NCBI GenBank assembly: GCA_964428355.1
Contig: CAYRYU010000003.1
Span: 1 to 64,000, forward strand
Reading direction: 5' to 3'
Length of the DNA: 64,000 nucleotides
DNA from: CAYRYU01 sp964428355
Lineage (GTDB): Bacteria; Muiribacteriota; Ozemobacteria; Ozemobacterales; Ozemobacteraceae
Shown: positions 27,029 to 36,170 of the stretch, piece after piece
Layout of the letters: the number at the start of each line of letters is the position of its first letter
Numbering within the stretch: position 1 is the stretch's first letter
Program-made: the position numbers and the translations under genes
The notes under the pieces: generated by a model
What the model was told of the DNA's origin: nothing
The model's input: only the letters and a program-made list of their open reading frames with translations
The model's database searches: none

Positions 27029-28930
27029 CTATCCCGATGATACCATTTCCCGCTGCAGCAGGAGAAGCGTGACATCGTCGGAGAATGGTTTTCCGCGGGC
27101 GTGGTTCCTGACCGGTTCGAGCAGGCTCTCCAGGGGCGTCTGGGTTCCGAAACCGGGAAGAACCCGTGAAAGGTGGGAATACCAGAGGTCATACCCCATT
27201 GGAATGTTTGCCCAGTCAAGCGCCTCGGGAATCCCGTCCGAATAGAGCAGCAGACGGTCTCCGGGCGCAAGCTCCAACTGCATTTCCCTTGGCTTGCGGG
27301 TCTTTCTCAACCCGATGGGAAGGGACGGCAAAGCGAGCTCCTTGAGCGTTCCGTCCTGTTTGACGAGGACCGGAGCCACGTGGCCAGCCGGCGCCAGCAG
27401 TATCTCTCCGCTCTTCGGCGATAGCCGGCCTACGACAGCGGTTATAAGCTTTTCACCCGCCGCAAGCTGGTAGATCACGAGGTTCAACCGTTCGAGAATC
27501 TGATTCGGAGAGGTCTCCCCCGCCTGAATCATCAGATGGACGGTGGTTTTCGCCATTACCGTCACCATCGCCGCCGGTATTCCATGGCCCGCCACATCGG
27601 CGATCAGGAAAAGGAGGGCGCCGTCCGGAAGCGGGAAGAAATCGAAGTAGTCACCACCCGATTCCTCGCAGGGAAGGCACTTACCACGACAGTGGAACCC
27701 CAGAGGGTCCGTCCAGGCCTGCTCGGGAAAAAGCCTCTGCTGAACGACTCCGGCTGCCGCCGCCTCCGCTTTGGCAATACGGATGTCGAGAAAGGTCACG
27801 AACGAGGAGAGGAGGAAAGTGGTCAGTGAAACCGCCCACCATCCGGTTGCAAGCCACCCGAGGGGAACGAGGAACCCCAATCCCGCGGTCATGAGCATGG
27901 TTCCAAAGACGAGGGTCAGACCAGCAGCCATGGCCGAACGACAAAGTGCGCCGACTCCCTGCGCCCCCCCGAACCACAGGCCGAAGGCCATTCCCGACAG
28001 GAGCGCCAGCAGGCACCTCAAACTCCCGCGGGGAAAGATGAGTGCCCGGCCTGATACGAGCGAGTCGACCGCCGTCGCGAGAAGCATCGGTCCGGAAAAA
28101 ATCCCACATGGAGTGGCCCACTGATCCTGGAGGGTTTTTGCCGTCGCGCCCAGCACTACGACCCTGTATCTGAGGAGTTCTGGGGAGACATCCCCGGAAA
28201 GCAGGTCCGAAGCCCTGATGAAGGGAATCCCGCCACCCCGGCGGGCGAACGCCAGGAGATATTCGTCGGAGGCGGAGCCTGGGGCCGGAAGATCGCCAAC
28301 GGTGGAAGCGATCTTTCGGGCGGCCTGAAGGGCGCAACTTTCCTCCGGCATCCGTGGATCGGCGGGAGTGAATCTCCGCACCAACCCGTCCTCATCGACC
28401 CGGACCTGGGCGAAACCTTCGAAAGCGGCTTCCCGGGAAAAGACCTCGGCATTCCGGAAGATCGTCATCTCCGTTCCCAGCTCGGACCGGGAGGACTGGA
28501 CAGCGGTCACCAGGCCCACCCTGCCCGACGCGCGGATCACTTCCGCAAGCGCGCGATCGCCCTTTCCCTCGTCGGCGGCCTCGGGATGCCTGAGGAGGAT
28601 GTCCATGACGACCAGTCGGGGGTTTCCCTGGACGATCTTCTCCAGCAGGCGGGCAAGGGTGCCCCGTGACCAAGGCCACCGCTCGGGGACGCTTTCCAAC
28701 GTCTGGTCATCGATTCCGACAACGAGGAGGGAAGGGTGGGGAGCCCTCAATTCACCGATCCATCTTGTCGCAAGATCGACCGACAGGCGATCGAGCGTCT
28801 GGGGGACTTTTCCCGCGAAGATCGCGAGAAGCCAGAAGGCCAGTACCACCACGCCCCCGATGAGGGTTCGCTTCTTCCCGAAAAGTTCGAGCGTTCTCCC
28901 GAGAGGAGCCAGGTTCGCTGCATCGCTCAT
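27029..28930 (-). CDS. CHASE2-domain PP2C (SpoIIE-type) phosphatase
   Basis: The product is about 633 residues: an N-terminal helix (about 23-42), a CHASE2 exported sensor (VVGIDDQTLESVPERWPWSR, then RLVVMDILL and DEDGLVRRFTP), three closely spaced helices (about 300-390) and a cytoplasmic SpoIIE phosphatase domain. The phosphatase keeps the metal-binding motifs (GGDYFDFF, IADVAGHGIPAAM, YSDGIPEAL, FSDDVTLLLL). CHASE2 is more often joined to adenylyl cyclase or kinase modules. The start at ATG 28930 is uncertain because its SD is weak. It heads the minus-strand signalling cluster and is divergent from the pilin set at 29003. Confidence 0.82.
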   Translation of the reverse strand: MSDAANLAPLGRTLELFGKKRTLIGGVVVLAFWLLAIFAGKVPQTLDRLSVDLATRWIGELRAPHPSLLVVGIDDQTLESVPERWPWSRGTLARLLEKIVQGNPRLVVMDILLRHPEAADEGKGDRALAEVIRASGRVGLVTAVQSSRSELGTEMTIFRNAEVFSREAAFEGFAQVRVDEDGLVRRFTPADPRMPEESCALQAARKIASTVGDLPAPGSASDEYLLAFARRGGGIPFIRASDLLSGDVSPELLRYRVVVLGATAKTLQDQWATPCGIFSGPMLLATAVDSLVSGRALIFPRGSLRCLLALLSGMAFGLWFGGAQGVGALCRSAMAAGLTLVFGTMLMTAGLGFLVPLGWLATGWWAVSLTTFLLSSFVTFLDIRIAKAEAAAAGVVQQRLFPEQAWTDPLGFHCRGKCLPCEESGGDYFDFFPLPDGALLFLIADVAGHGIPAAMVTVMAKTTVHLMIQAGETSPNQILERLNLVIYQLAAGEKLITAVVGRLSPKSGEILLAPAGHVAPVLVKQDGTLKELALPSLPIGLRKTRKPREMQLELAPGDRLLLYSDGIPEALDWANIPMGYDLWYSHLSRVLPGFGTQTPLESLLEPVRNHARGKPFSDDVTLLLLQREMVSSG

Positions 28931-28974
28931 TTCATTGATTCTACTCCAACACCACTGACGGAGGAAAGCCTTGC

Positions 28975-29004
28975 TTGGAATGGATCCGGGGTTCGGTGTA
29001 GAAT
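28975..29004 (+). promoter_or_regulatory. Candidate promoter of pilin set A
   Basis: TTGGAA (28975-28980) and TAGAAT (28999-29004) with an 18-bp spacer read into the pilin genes. If real, the ATG at 29003 overlaps the -10 and translation must start downstream, for example at an in-frame TTG at 29039 or GTG at 29099. Confidence 0.35.
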
Positions 29005-30301
29005 GAAGGCATATTCCGAACCGATCGGCAGAAGGGTTTTGGGCGGAGGGTTCGTTTGCGAAGCGCCATCCGGGCTGCAAACGCCCACTTCCCGCATCGT
29101 GCCGGTCGGTTCCTTGGAGCGGTCCAGGTTGCAGACATCGAGAGGTTTCCTGATCCCGGTTGCCCTATTCATCCTCCTGGGAATCGGTCTCCTCTCTTTC
29201 TCGCTTTCGACGGTCTCCCGGAGCTACCTGGGCCAGGTCCAGCACATGAACCGCAACCAGCTCGTCTACAACATCGCCTTCTCCGTCTATTCGAAGGTCA
29301 TGATGCGCATCCGGGAAAAGCCTTGGCAGGAGCGTTTTTTCCGGGGAACCCCTTTTTCCGAGCGCAACCAGAGCCTGTTCGAGGGCACATACGATTGCTT
29401 CGTGATCGACGCTCCCGGACACGAATTCCAGGCCGATATTTACGTAAAAGCCGCCGCTTACGGCCATGAACAGACCTACCTCTGGCGGATCCTGTACCAG
29501 GACGACCTCCTCGACATCTCGAACCGGGTCTTCAACATCTTCTTTTCGGGAATCGACCCGAACTTCTTCCCCACCGGAGCCCAGAGCTCCTTCGCCCCGG
29601 AACTGGAGAAGATCCTCAAGGAACGGAAGGAAAATCTCCCCAAGGCCCTCGACAAGGCGCGCCAGATCGTTTCCCTTCCCAAGGTCAACGATGTCGCTCC
29701 AATTCTCGATGCCAGGCCCCCCGGAGCACCCCCACTGCCCGCTCCTCCGATCGGAACCTCCCAGGGCGGGACTCCACCGCCCCCTCCGGGGGTTTTCACA
29801 ACCACGCAGGAACGCGAGACGGTCTCTCCGCCTCTTCCCGTCCCCCTTCCCGCGGACCTCGTTCCCGTGCAGGGAGATGTCAGGATCGTCGGTTCGGGGT
29901 CGGATGTCAGGGTCGCCCAATCCGATGGAACCGTGAACATCGAGCCCTATCCCATCGTGAGCGGTCCGATCGCGGGAGTGCTTACGGTGAGGATTTTCAA
30001 CAAGGATGATAGCGAAGTCCTCTTCGACGAGAACGGAAACGAGTCCCCGGCCCAGGGGAAGTTCCCACTTATCCTCTGGAACCGGGTTGACGGTTTCGGG
30101 GAGTACTACTCCATCGTCAAGGGGGCCACGGACACCGCCTCGATGGTCCAGAAGCCCGGCGCAAACGGAACCATCGACTGGGCACCCGCCGCCGCCCTGT
30201 TATACAAGTACAATATCAAGAAAGGGCAAAGGGTCAGTTTCGAAATGGAAACCACAGACAACCGGAGCAAGCTGAGCGCCTCGAGCAGCGCTTTTCCATG
30301 A
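29003..30301 (+). CDS. PilX/GspK-like type IV pilus minor subunit
   Basis: The product is up to 432 residues. It has a PilX-type N-terminal signature, SRG|FLIPVALFILLGIGL followed by LSFSLSTVSR: a prepilin-like Gly before a hydrophobic helix that lacks Glu5, as is typical of PilX and GspK. The mature part is a large exported domain with a Pro-rich spacer (APPLPAPP) and a beta-rich C-terminus. By analogy it would join a pilus-tip or pseudopilus-tip complex with the two prepilins that follow. Those overlap in series (ATGA at 30298 and again at 30852). The start is uncertain; an upstream extension to 28736 runs over the divergent CHASE2 gene and is rejected. Confidence 0.65.
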   Translation: MKAYSEPIGRRVLGGGFVCEAPSGLQTPTSRIVPVGSLERSRLQTSRGFLIPVALFILLGIGLLSFSLSTVSRSYLGQVQHMNRNQLVYNIAFSVYSKVMMRIREKPWQERFFRGTPFSERNQSLFEGTYDCFVIDAPGHEFQADIYVKAAAYGHEQTYLWRILYQDDLLDISNRVFNIFFSGIDPNFFPTGAQSSFAPELEKILKERKENLPKALDKARQIVSLPKVNDVAPILDARPPGAPPLPAPPIGTSQGGTPPPPPGVFTTTQERETVSPPLPVPLPADLVPVQGDVRIVGSGSDVRVAQSDGTVNIEPYPIVSGPIAGVLTVRIFNKDDSEVLFDENGNESPAQGKFPLILWNRVDGFGEYYSIVKGATDTASMVQKPGANGTIDWAPAAALLYKYNIKKGQRVSFEMETTDNRSKLSASSSAFP

Positions 30302-30855
30302 GAGCTCCAGGGAAAGGGCGATCCTGCGGACTCTTCCGGAAAGGGTTCACCCTTGTCGAGATCGCCGTGGTCTGTATGGTTGCCAGCTGTCTCCTTGCCG
30401 TTCTCTATAGGCTGCACTCCCATTTCCAGACACGAATCCAGAGCGATGTCTCGAAGAAGCTCGCTCTCCAGATGAACGCCCGAAGGGCAGCCGATCAGCT
30501 TCTTACCGAAGTCAAGAAGGGAACCGATATCGTGCGGCCCCTTCTTGGGGAAACCACTTCCTTCCTGGTTTTCAAGGACATCAAGAACCGGATGTGCATT
30601 CTTTTCCTCGACGACGACAAGCCAAACTCCGAAACCTGCAAAAAGCCGCTCTATCTGCTGAAGTCCTACCTCGACGATTTCGGCGGGTCCCACAAGGCGG
30701 AAAACGGGAAGACCCTGGCGGAGGGTGTCGAAAGGATCGCCTTCACCGCGCCCACTCCCGGCAGCATACAGATCAACATGACCCTGGCAAATGAGAAACA
30801 GTCGTTCCAGTTCGTCACACATGTCACCACGATGAACCTGGGAGACATCGAATGA
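30298..30855 (+). CDS. Type IV prepilin / minor pseudopilin
   Basis: The 185-residue product has a textbook prepilin site: RKG|FTLVEIAVVCMVASCLLA with Glu at +5. It is processed by prepilin peptidase and assembled through the hydrophobic helix. The globular part (KSYLDDFGGSHKA, VERIAFTAPTPG) resembles GspJ/PilW-type minor pilins. The ATG overlaps the stop of the PilX-like gene by four bases and its own stop overlaps the next prepilin start. Confidence 0.8.
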   Translation: MRAPGKGRSCGLFRKGFTLVEIAVVCMVASCLLAVLYRLHSHFQTRIQSDVSKKLALQMNARRAADQLLTEVKKGTDIVRPLLGETTSFLVFKDIKNRMCILFLDDDKPNSETCKKPLYLLKSYLDDFGGSHKAENGKTLAEGVERIAFTAPTPGSIQINMTLANEKQSFQFVTHVTTMNLGDIE

Positions 30856-32219
30856 TCCCAAGGAGCCGAGGTGTTTCCTTCCCCGAGCTCCTGATCGCGA
30901 TGCTCCTCATCTCTGCGATCGGGCTTCTGTTGATAAATTTCGTCAACGGAATGAGCAAGGAGATCGGCTTCACGGGGGAACACTTCACCGCCATCCTCCT
31001 AACGCAAAAGGTCTTCGAGGACTGCAGCCGGGAGGTTTCGGTGAATCCATTCGGGTTCAAGGCACTGGGTTGTGAGAGCGGAAAGCAAGGCCCCACTCCG
31101 GTGGTCGACGGGCAGTCGGTTTTTTTCGAGACCATGGAGGATCGCCTCGCCCCATGGGGTGCGATAGATCCCGCCACCGACGGGAACCTGGACAGGACAT
31201 TCCTTCCCCTTTACGACCAGGTCAAGGATTTTCGGCTCGGCATAGAAAACGGCCGGGTTCCGGTTCCCGGTGGGGCAGACAGCAAGAACAATCTCTTCCA
31301 GACCGACATCGGACTCGACTGGAAAACCCGCACCGGGAAAGGGGCCTACGCGATCCGAAGCCAGTTTCCCGCGCCTCTGGCGACGTCCAAGAAGGTCCCG
31401 ACCCTGGACGTCTCGGATGCCGATGTTGAGCGTGAGATCTGCTTCTCCCTTTTCCTCGAACCCGTTACACCTCTGAACCAGCTGATACAGAGATTCGGCG
31501 GCGACCGGGACACCCTCCTGGCCTTGGGAAAAATGAAAGTCATCTGTCGGTTGTTCCTGGAATCGGAGTTTCTCCTCGGAGCCGACGAACGGATCGCGAA
31601 GAAGCTCGCGGAAGCCGGTGGGGCGGGGTCGGGAGTCTACGACAAGGCGGCATTCGACCGCTCCCTGGCGATCGCGAGTGACAGTTACGAGGTCGCCCGC
31701 ATCGCCTTCCAGTTCATCCACCATCTGAAACCCGAGGTGGAAAAAGCGCTTTCCTCATTCGACGAAGCCCACCTCGGACCCGACCTCTGGAAGAACAAAC
31801 ACAAGGTACTGGGAGCCTTGGAGCGTCCTGACCGCCTCGTGAAGGTGTTCTCCACCCATCTCGCTCTCGCGAAAAAGCACATGGAGATCCTTCTCGAAGA
31901 GAAGATGTCCCCGTTCCAGGAATCAAAGAGGCAGTTCGCCCTTCTCCTGAAGGTGATGGACATCGAGAAGATCCTGGCTTTCGCGCCTCCGAAGATACTT
32001 CCAAAAGCCCAATTCGACTCGTTCCACCGGCACCTGGAAGAGGTTTCGAAAACCCGGAACCGGGTTCTATTCAGGTATTCCCGCCAGGAACGGGAACTGG
32101 GAGGAGATGAAGCCAAGCTTGCGGAGAGCTATCCATGCCTGAAAACCGTCACGGACGGGTTTTCTTTCGTCCCCACCCTCGGCAACTTCCTCCAGAGCAA
32201 CTCCACCCCCTCCCCCTGA
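30852..32219 (+). CDS. Large prepilin-type protein
   Basis: The 455-residue product has a prepilin signal (SRG|VSFPELLIAMLLISAIG, Glu at +5) and an unusually large, mostly helical exported domain (FIHHLKPEVEKALSSF, LALAKKHMEILLEEK). Minor pilins are usually 150-250 residues, so the extra helical module is distinctive and may be an adhesin or cargo part. It is the last gene of set A, translationally coupled to the preceding prepilin, and converges with the minus-strand pilus gene 77 bases away. Confidence 0.72.
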   Translation: MIPRSRGVSFPELLIAMLLISAIGLLLINFVNGMSKEIGFTGEHFTAILLTQKVFEDCSREVSVNPFGFKALGCESGKQGPTPVVDGQSVFFETMEDRLAPWGAIDPATDGNLDRTFLPLYDQVKDFRLGIENGRVPVPGGADSKNNLFQTDIGLDWKTRTGKGAYAIRSQFPAPLATSKKVPTLDVSDADVEREICFSLFLEPVTPLNQLIQRFGGDRDTLLALGKMKVICRLFLESEFLLGADERIAKKLAEAGGAGSGVYDKAAFDRSLAIASDSYEVARIAFQFIHHLKPEVEKALSSFDEAHLGPDLWKNKHKVLGALERPDRLVKVFSTHLALAKKHMEILLEEKMSPFQESKRQFALLLKVMDIEKILAFAPPKILPKAQFDSFHRHLEEVSKTRNRVLFRYSRQERELGGDEAKLAESYPCLKTVTDGFSFVPTLGNFLQSNSTPSP

Positions 32220-32295
32220 ACCGTCCCGCACCTTGCCGCCAACAAGGTTCCCGGAACCCTCCCCGCGGGCTCAGGCGGGAGAAGCAGGAGAGTGG

Positions 32296-34056
32296 TCAGT
32301 TCCCGAGGTCCCGGAAGGTCAGGATGCGCTCCGAAACATTGAAGCAGACGTTGTTTCCCGTCTGGCTCTTGAGGTTCGAATCGTAGTTGATCCAGACCCT
32401 TTTGGGCATCAGGATCGGGCCGTCTTCCCGCTCCATCCGGTTGAGGTTCTCGACTACGAGGTTGCCGAGGATGTTGATCTGGTGGCCGCCCTTGATGCTG
32501 TTTTTCGCATAGATCGCGGACTCGACCTTGGCTTCAGAAAATCCCTGGGCGTAGGTCACCAGACCGTTGATCGCGACCAGGGAAAGAAAGGAGTTCGCGC
32601 TTTCATGGGTGATGTTGTCCGTTAGAATGATGTTGCCCTCGGTCACGATCATGGCCTGCCCGGAGATGCGGCCTCCGATCTGCACGTTGCCCTGAACGTA
32701 GATGATACCCCAGACGGACACAGGTTTCTGATAGGTTCCCTTCAGGATGAGATCGCCTTCATGGAACTCGTGGCAGAACTCCTTGGCGTGCTTCTTGATA
32801 CGTTCGAGCTGAAGCGGGTCGAGCTTGTTGGGATACCGTGAGACGAAATCGAACTTGGTGTTTATCGTATAGGGGTCGGAGCTCGGATAGGGCGTTTCGG
32901 TGATCCCGAGAACATAAGGTTTCAATTTCTGATAGTAGCGGATGATCTCGCCTTCGTAATAGGTGTATTTGCTGAGATATGGGTCATGAAGCTGGTTGTT
33001 GCAGAACAGATACCCGATCTCGGGGCGCTGGTGGGAAAAGATAGAGTTGTCCTCGAAGTAGTTGATGATGTCGTCGGCGGCAAAAAAGGGAAGGTAGGCG
33101 TGCAGCCGACCGTTGGTACGGATTTTTCCCCAGAGGTACGGGTGCAGGTTCTGGATGGTGGTGTCGACGAAATCCTTGATCTTGATGTCCGAGACCGCCA
33201 TGACAAGCTTTCTTATCACCTTCAGGACTTTGACCTTGAGATCCCCTTCGAAGCTGATCATGGCTGCCGATTTGGGTTCCCAGAAAAGGCTGTCGGCGCT
33301 GCTTCCGAAGGATTCGGAGACCGCGTCGTTGGTTTTCTTGACGATCTCGTCCACCATCTCCTTGAGAGACCTGACGACACTCCAGTTACGGCACCGGAAC
33401 TCGCCCTCCTTCAGGTATTCGTCGCGCTTGCCGGAGATGAACAACGTGTAGTTCTCCCCGGGGGGCGTCAGGTCGCTTACCTTGAGGTCACGGACCACCT
33501 CGAGCTTCTTGGTGGCGCGATGGAAAGTCGCAGTGGAGACGAACCTAAGGTTGCCTTCCCAGCCGCCGAGGGCCTTGTCGGCATAGGTGTCGCGATTCTC
33601 CTTCCGATAGATCTTCAGTGAAGGGGGGACCTCCTCATACTCGTCTATGTATGTCTTGAAGGGAGTCAACTTGAGATTCTGCACCTCGACCAGGACTTCG
33701 ACGGTTCCGCCTTTCATCAGTTCCCCGTCCTCGATGTTGACCTTGAGCTGGAAGTTCTCGGCCCGGTCGATGTCGAGCAGGGAAAGGATCCGGTCGTTGA
33801 TCTCCCCTTCCTTCATGAGGGGCTCGGAAAACAACTCCCGCATCCTGATCATAGCCTTCTCGACTCCCGCCTCGGCGAGGTAGTAGGCGACGATGGTGTC
33901 CCCCTGGCGGGCCATCTGGGCTCGTTCCTGGGTCATGTAACTGATGAACATCGTCCCGAAGATGTACAGCATCCCAACGACGGTCAAAAGCATGAACATG
34001 GCCGTTCCTTTGGAACGACGCGTTCCGGGAGCTTTCCAGGTCAAACGGCCGGTCAC
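32296..34056 (-). CDS. PilX-like pilus assembly protein with large C-terminal domain
   Basis: The product is about 586 residues. The N-terminus (RRSKG|TAMFMLLTVVGMLYIFG followed by TMFISYM) is of the PilX type. The conserved YYLAEAGVEKAM motif after the helix is common in PilX/GspK N-terminal segments. The C-terminal 150 residues (GIIYVQGNVQIGGRISGQ, VTEGNIILTDN) show the short Gly-spaced strands of a polymer-forming/bactofilin-like beta-helix. GTG 34056 was chosen because it overlaps the prfB stop (GTGA) and has AGGAGG four bases before it. It is therefore coupled to prfB, a curious pairing of a pilus gene with a release factor. Confidence 0.7.
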   Translation of the reverse strand: MTGRLTWKAPGTRRSKGTAMFMLLTVVGMLYIFGTMFISYMTQERAQMARQGDTIVAYYLAEAGVEKAMIRMRELFSEPLMKEGEINDRILSLLDIDRAENFQLKVNIEDGELMKGGTVEVLVEVQNLKLTPFKTYIDEYEEVPPSLKIYRKENRDTYADKALGGWEGNLRFVSTATFHRATKKLEVVRDLKVSDLTPPGENYTLFISGKRDEYLKEGEFRCRNWSVVRSLKEMVDEIVKKTNDAVSESFGSSADSLFWEPKSAAMISFEGDLKVKVLKVIRKLVMAVSDIKIKDFVDTTIQNLHPYLWGKIRTNGRLHAYLPFFAADDIINYFEDNSIFSHQRPEIGYLFCNNQLHDPYLSKYTYYEGEIIRYYQKLKPYVLGITETPYPSSDPYTINTKFDFVSRYPNKLDPLQLERIKKHAKEFCHEFHEGDLILKGTYQKPVSVWGIIYVQGNVQIGGRISGQAMIVTEGNIILTDNITHESANSFLSLVAINGLVTYAQGFSEAKVESAIYAKNSIKGGHQINILGNLVVENLNRMEREDGPILMPKRVWINYDSNLKSQTGNNVCFNVSERILTFRDLGN

Positions 34057-35184
34057 TCGTCCTCCTGGGCGATGTTTCGGGGCTTCTCGCCGGCGGCGTG
34101 CCATTTCAGAAACGCATTCACGAAACGGTCGAGATCCCCATCCATGACGCGCTGGACGTCGCTGGTCTGCTCCCCCGTCCTCAGGTCTTTCACGAGGGTA
34201 TAGGGGCAGAAAACGTAGGAACGGATCTGGCTTCCGAAGGCGATGTTCTTCATCTCCCCCTGGATGTTCTTCAGTTCCTTCTCCTGTGCTTCCTTTTGGA
34301 TCTTGTACAAACGGGCCTTGAGCATCTTGAGGGCGACCTCGCGGTTCTGATGCTGGCTCCGCTCGATCTGGCAGGTGACAATGATTCCCGAGGGGATGTG
34401 CGTGATCCGGACGGCGGAACTGGTCTTGTTGACGTGCTGGCCGCCCGCACCGGAGCTCCGGAAGAAGTCGAGCTTCAGATCCTCGTCCCGGACTTCCACA
34501 TCAACGTCGTCGGGAAGCACCGGGATGACGTCGACCGCGGCAAAACTCGTGTGGCGGCGGGCGTTGGCGTCGAAGGGTGAGATCCGGACCAGGCGGTGGA
34601 CGCCCTTTTCACCCTTGAGGTTCCCGTAAGCGTATGTTCCCTTTACAAGGATCGTTACGGATTTGATCCCCTGGTCTTCCTCCTGGAGATCGATCAAATC
34701 GTATTTGAACCCGACCTTTTCAATCCAGCGCTGGTACATGCGGAAAAGCATCGACGCCCAGTCCGTGGATTCCGTTCCACCCGCTCCCGGTTTGATCGAG
34801 AGGTAGGTGTCGGACTGATCGTATTCCTCGGAAAGGAACGTCGTCAGTTCGAGACCGTCGATACGCCTGGAGATGGGGTCGAGCTGGGAAACCAGCTGGG
34901 AAAACATCGCCGAATCGCCCTCGCTCTCGGATATCTCGAGGAGCTCGACGGTGTCGGAAAACTCGCGATTGATCGCCTCGAAGGCGTCACAGGACTTCCG
35001 CAGCTCCGCGATTTTCTGGGAAACGGACTGGGCTTTCGCCCTGTCGTTCCAAAAGCCGGGAGCGGCGGTCCGCTCTTCGAGCTGGTTTATCTCCGCTCTT
35101 CGCCTGGGTACGTCAAAGATGCCCCCCGATACTGGAGAGCCGGGTTTTCATGTCACGGATTCGTTCCTGAATCTCGAATTCCAC
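34053..35184 (-). CDS. prfB: Peptide chain release factor 2, with +1 programmed frameshift
   Basis: RF2 ends translation at UGA and UAA. The second frame carries the RF2 hallmarks: SPF anticodon-like tripeptide (RISPFDANARRHT), GAGGQHVNKTSSAVR with the catalytic GGQ, and HIPSGIIV. The first frame starts at GTG 35184 (AAGGAGG six bases upstream) and reads 23 codons to an in-frame TGA at 35115-35113. The context is the classic autoregulatory signal: GGGGGG, three bases, CTT, TGA, C. A +1 shift at CTT continues into the main frame, giving about 376 residues, close to the usual 365. Low RF2 promotes shifting, so synthesis is self-limiting. Pilus genes flank it on both sides. Confidence 0.93.
35112..35127 (-). 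promoter_or_regulatory. prfB +1 programmed frameshift site
   Basis: On the minus strand GGGGGG (35127-35122) acts as an internal SD. It is followed by CAT, the slippery CTT (35118-35116), the TGA stop (35115-35113) and C at 35112. This matches the conserved CTTTGAC element of bacterial RF2 genes. Confidence 0.92.
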
Positions 35185-35208
35185 GGTGTTCCTCCTTGAG
35201 ATGACGGG

Positions 35209-35658
35209 TCAGCGTGAGACCCGATAGACGCGCTTGATAGTGTCGGGAAACCCTTCGAAGTTCCCCCTGGCAAGGATCTCGATGGCCATTTCCGACCGCT
35301 CGATGTCCTGTGAGCTTATGGTGAAGCTGGAAATCTCGTAATGATAACCCGTTTCCCCTTCGGAGGGGATCTTGATGTCTTCCACGAACGACTGCGAAAG
35401 CACCGGCCACTGGTCCCGTCGCGAACTCTGGAGGACCGAGATGGCTTCGGGGTGCATCCTCTGGAAGACCTTCACCTTCAGGAAAAAATGCTGGAGGCCG
35501 GAACGGGCCATGAAGTAGGCCCGCCTCAACTTGAGAACCTGCGTGAACCTGCTTCGACTGTTGGACATCGTCCACGATAGCGAACCGATCCAGACGGCAA
35601 GGCAGAGGATCGCACCGAGAACGATCGGGATGGCGATTCCGCGACGGTCGAAGTTCAT
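35209..35658 (-). CDS. PilX-like minor pilus protein
   Basis: The 149-residue product starts MNFDRRG|IAIPIVLGAILCLAV, a PilX/GspK-type N-terminus without Glu5. An ARSGLQHF motif after the helix is typical of the family. The exported part is short and of mixed alpha/beta character. The start overlaps the PilV-like gene by four bases (ATGA) and prfB follows 24 bases downstream. It belongs to set B of pilus-tip proteins. Confidence 0.72.
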   Translation of the reverse strand: MNFDRRGIAIPIVLGAILCLAVWIGSLSWTMSNSRSRFTQVLKLRRAYFMARSGLQHFFLKVKVFQRMHPEAISVLQSSRRDQWPVLSQSFVEDIKIPSEGETGYHYEISSFTISSQDIERSEMAIEILARGNFEGFPDTIKRVYRVSR

Positions 35659-36122
35659 AGATCCGCCTTGTATGCGACCAGATCGAGGGTGTGGGTGGTC
35701 TTCTTCCCCCAGGTACCCTTGATCGTCAGTTTCTTCAGCCCCTCCTCGACCCGGACGACCTCGTTGGTCCCCTTTGCGGGGTCGGTGCAGGCCGAAAACT
35801 GGACCGGAAACGATTCGGCGGTGAGGGTGAACTTGACGACGTCTCCCCCGATCTGCGCGGGACGGAGATCGACGACCTCCTTGCCGTTGAAGGTGAGCCT
35901 GGTGTCTTTGCTCTCTCCGTTGGGGATTCCCCGAAAAGGCTGGGAAAGAGCCATCTCCATTTTCTCCTCGAGGAGGTTCATCACCTGGTGGAACTCGCCC
36001 AACTCGCTGCTTCCCTTGACATACTCGAGAAGGAACATTCCGATGGGAAGGAGAATCGTGGACAGGATCGTCATTGCAAGAAGCACTTCGAGCAGAGTGA
36101 TTCCAGCACGGGTCTTCTTCAT
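35655..36122 (-). CDS. PilV-like type IV prepilin
   Basis: The 155-residue product has a strong prepilin signal: MKKTRAG|ITLLEVLLAMTILSTIL with Glu at +5, the form seen in PilV and GspI. The rest contains the MNLLEEKMEMALSQPF helix common to PilV proteins and a beta-rich C-terminus. ATG 36122 gives the usual short leader; a GTG 12 bases upstream is possible. It begins 48 bases after the secA stop and is coupled to the PilX-like gene. Confidence 0.78.
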   Translation of the reverse strand: MKKTRAGITLLEVLLAMTILSTILLPIGMFLLEYVKGSSELGEFHQVMNLLEEKMEMALSQPFRGIPNGESKDTRLTFNGKEVVDLRPAQIGGDVVKFTLTAESFPVQFSACTDPAKGTNEVVRVEEGLKKLTIKGTWGKKTTHTLDLVAYKADL

Positions 36123-36170
36123 GGTTTCATTCACCGATCCGGTTATCCAGGATACCACAAACCCCGCCCC

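Noticed and set aside
28736..29002. N-terminal extension of the PilX-like protein upstream of 29003.
   Set aside because: It overlaps the N-terminal coding region of the divergent CHASE2-PP2C gene and lies upstream of a plausible promoter.
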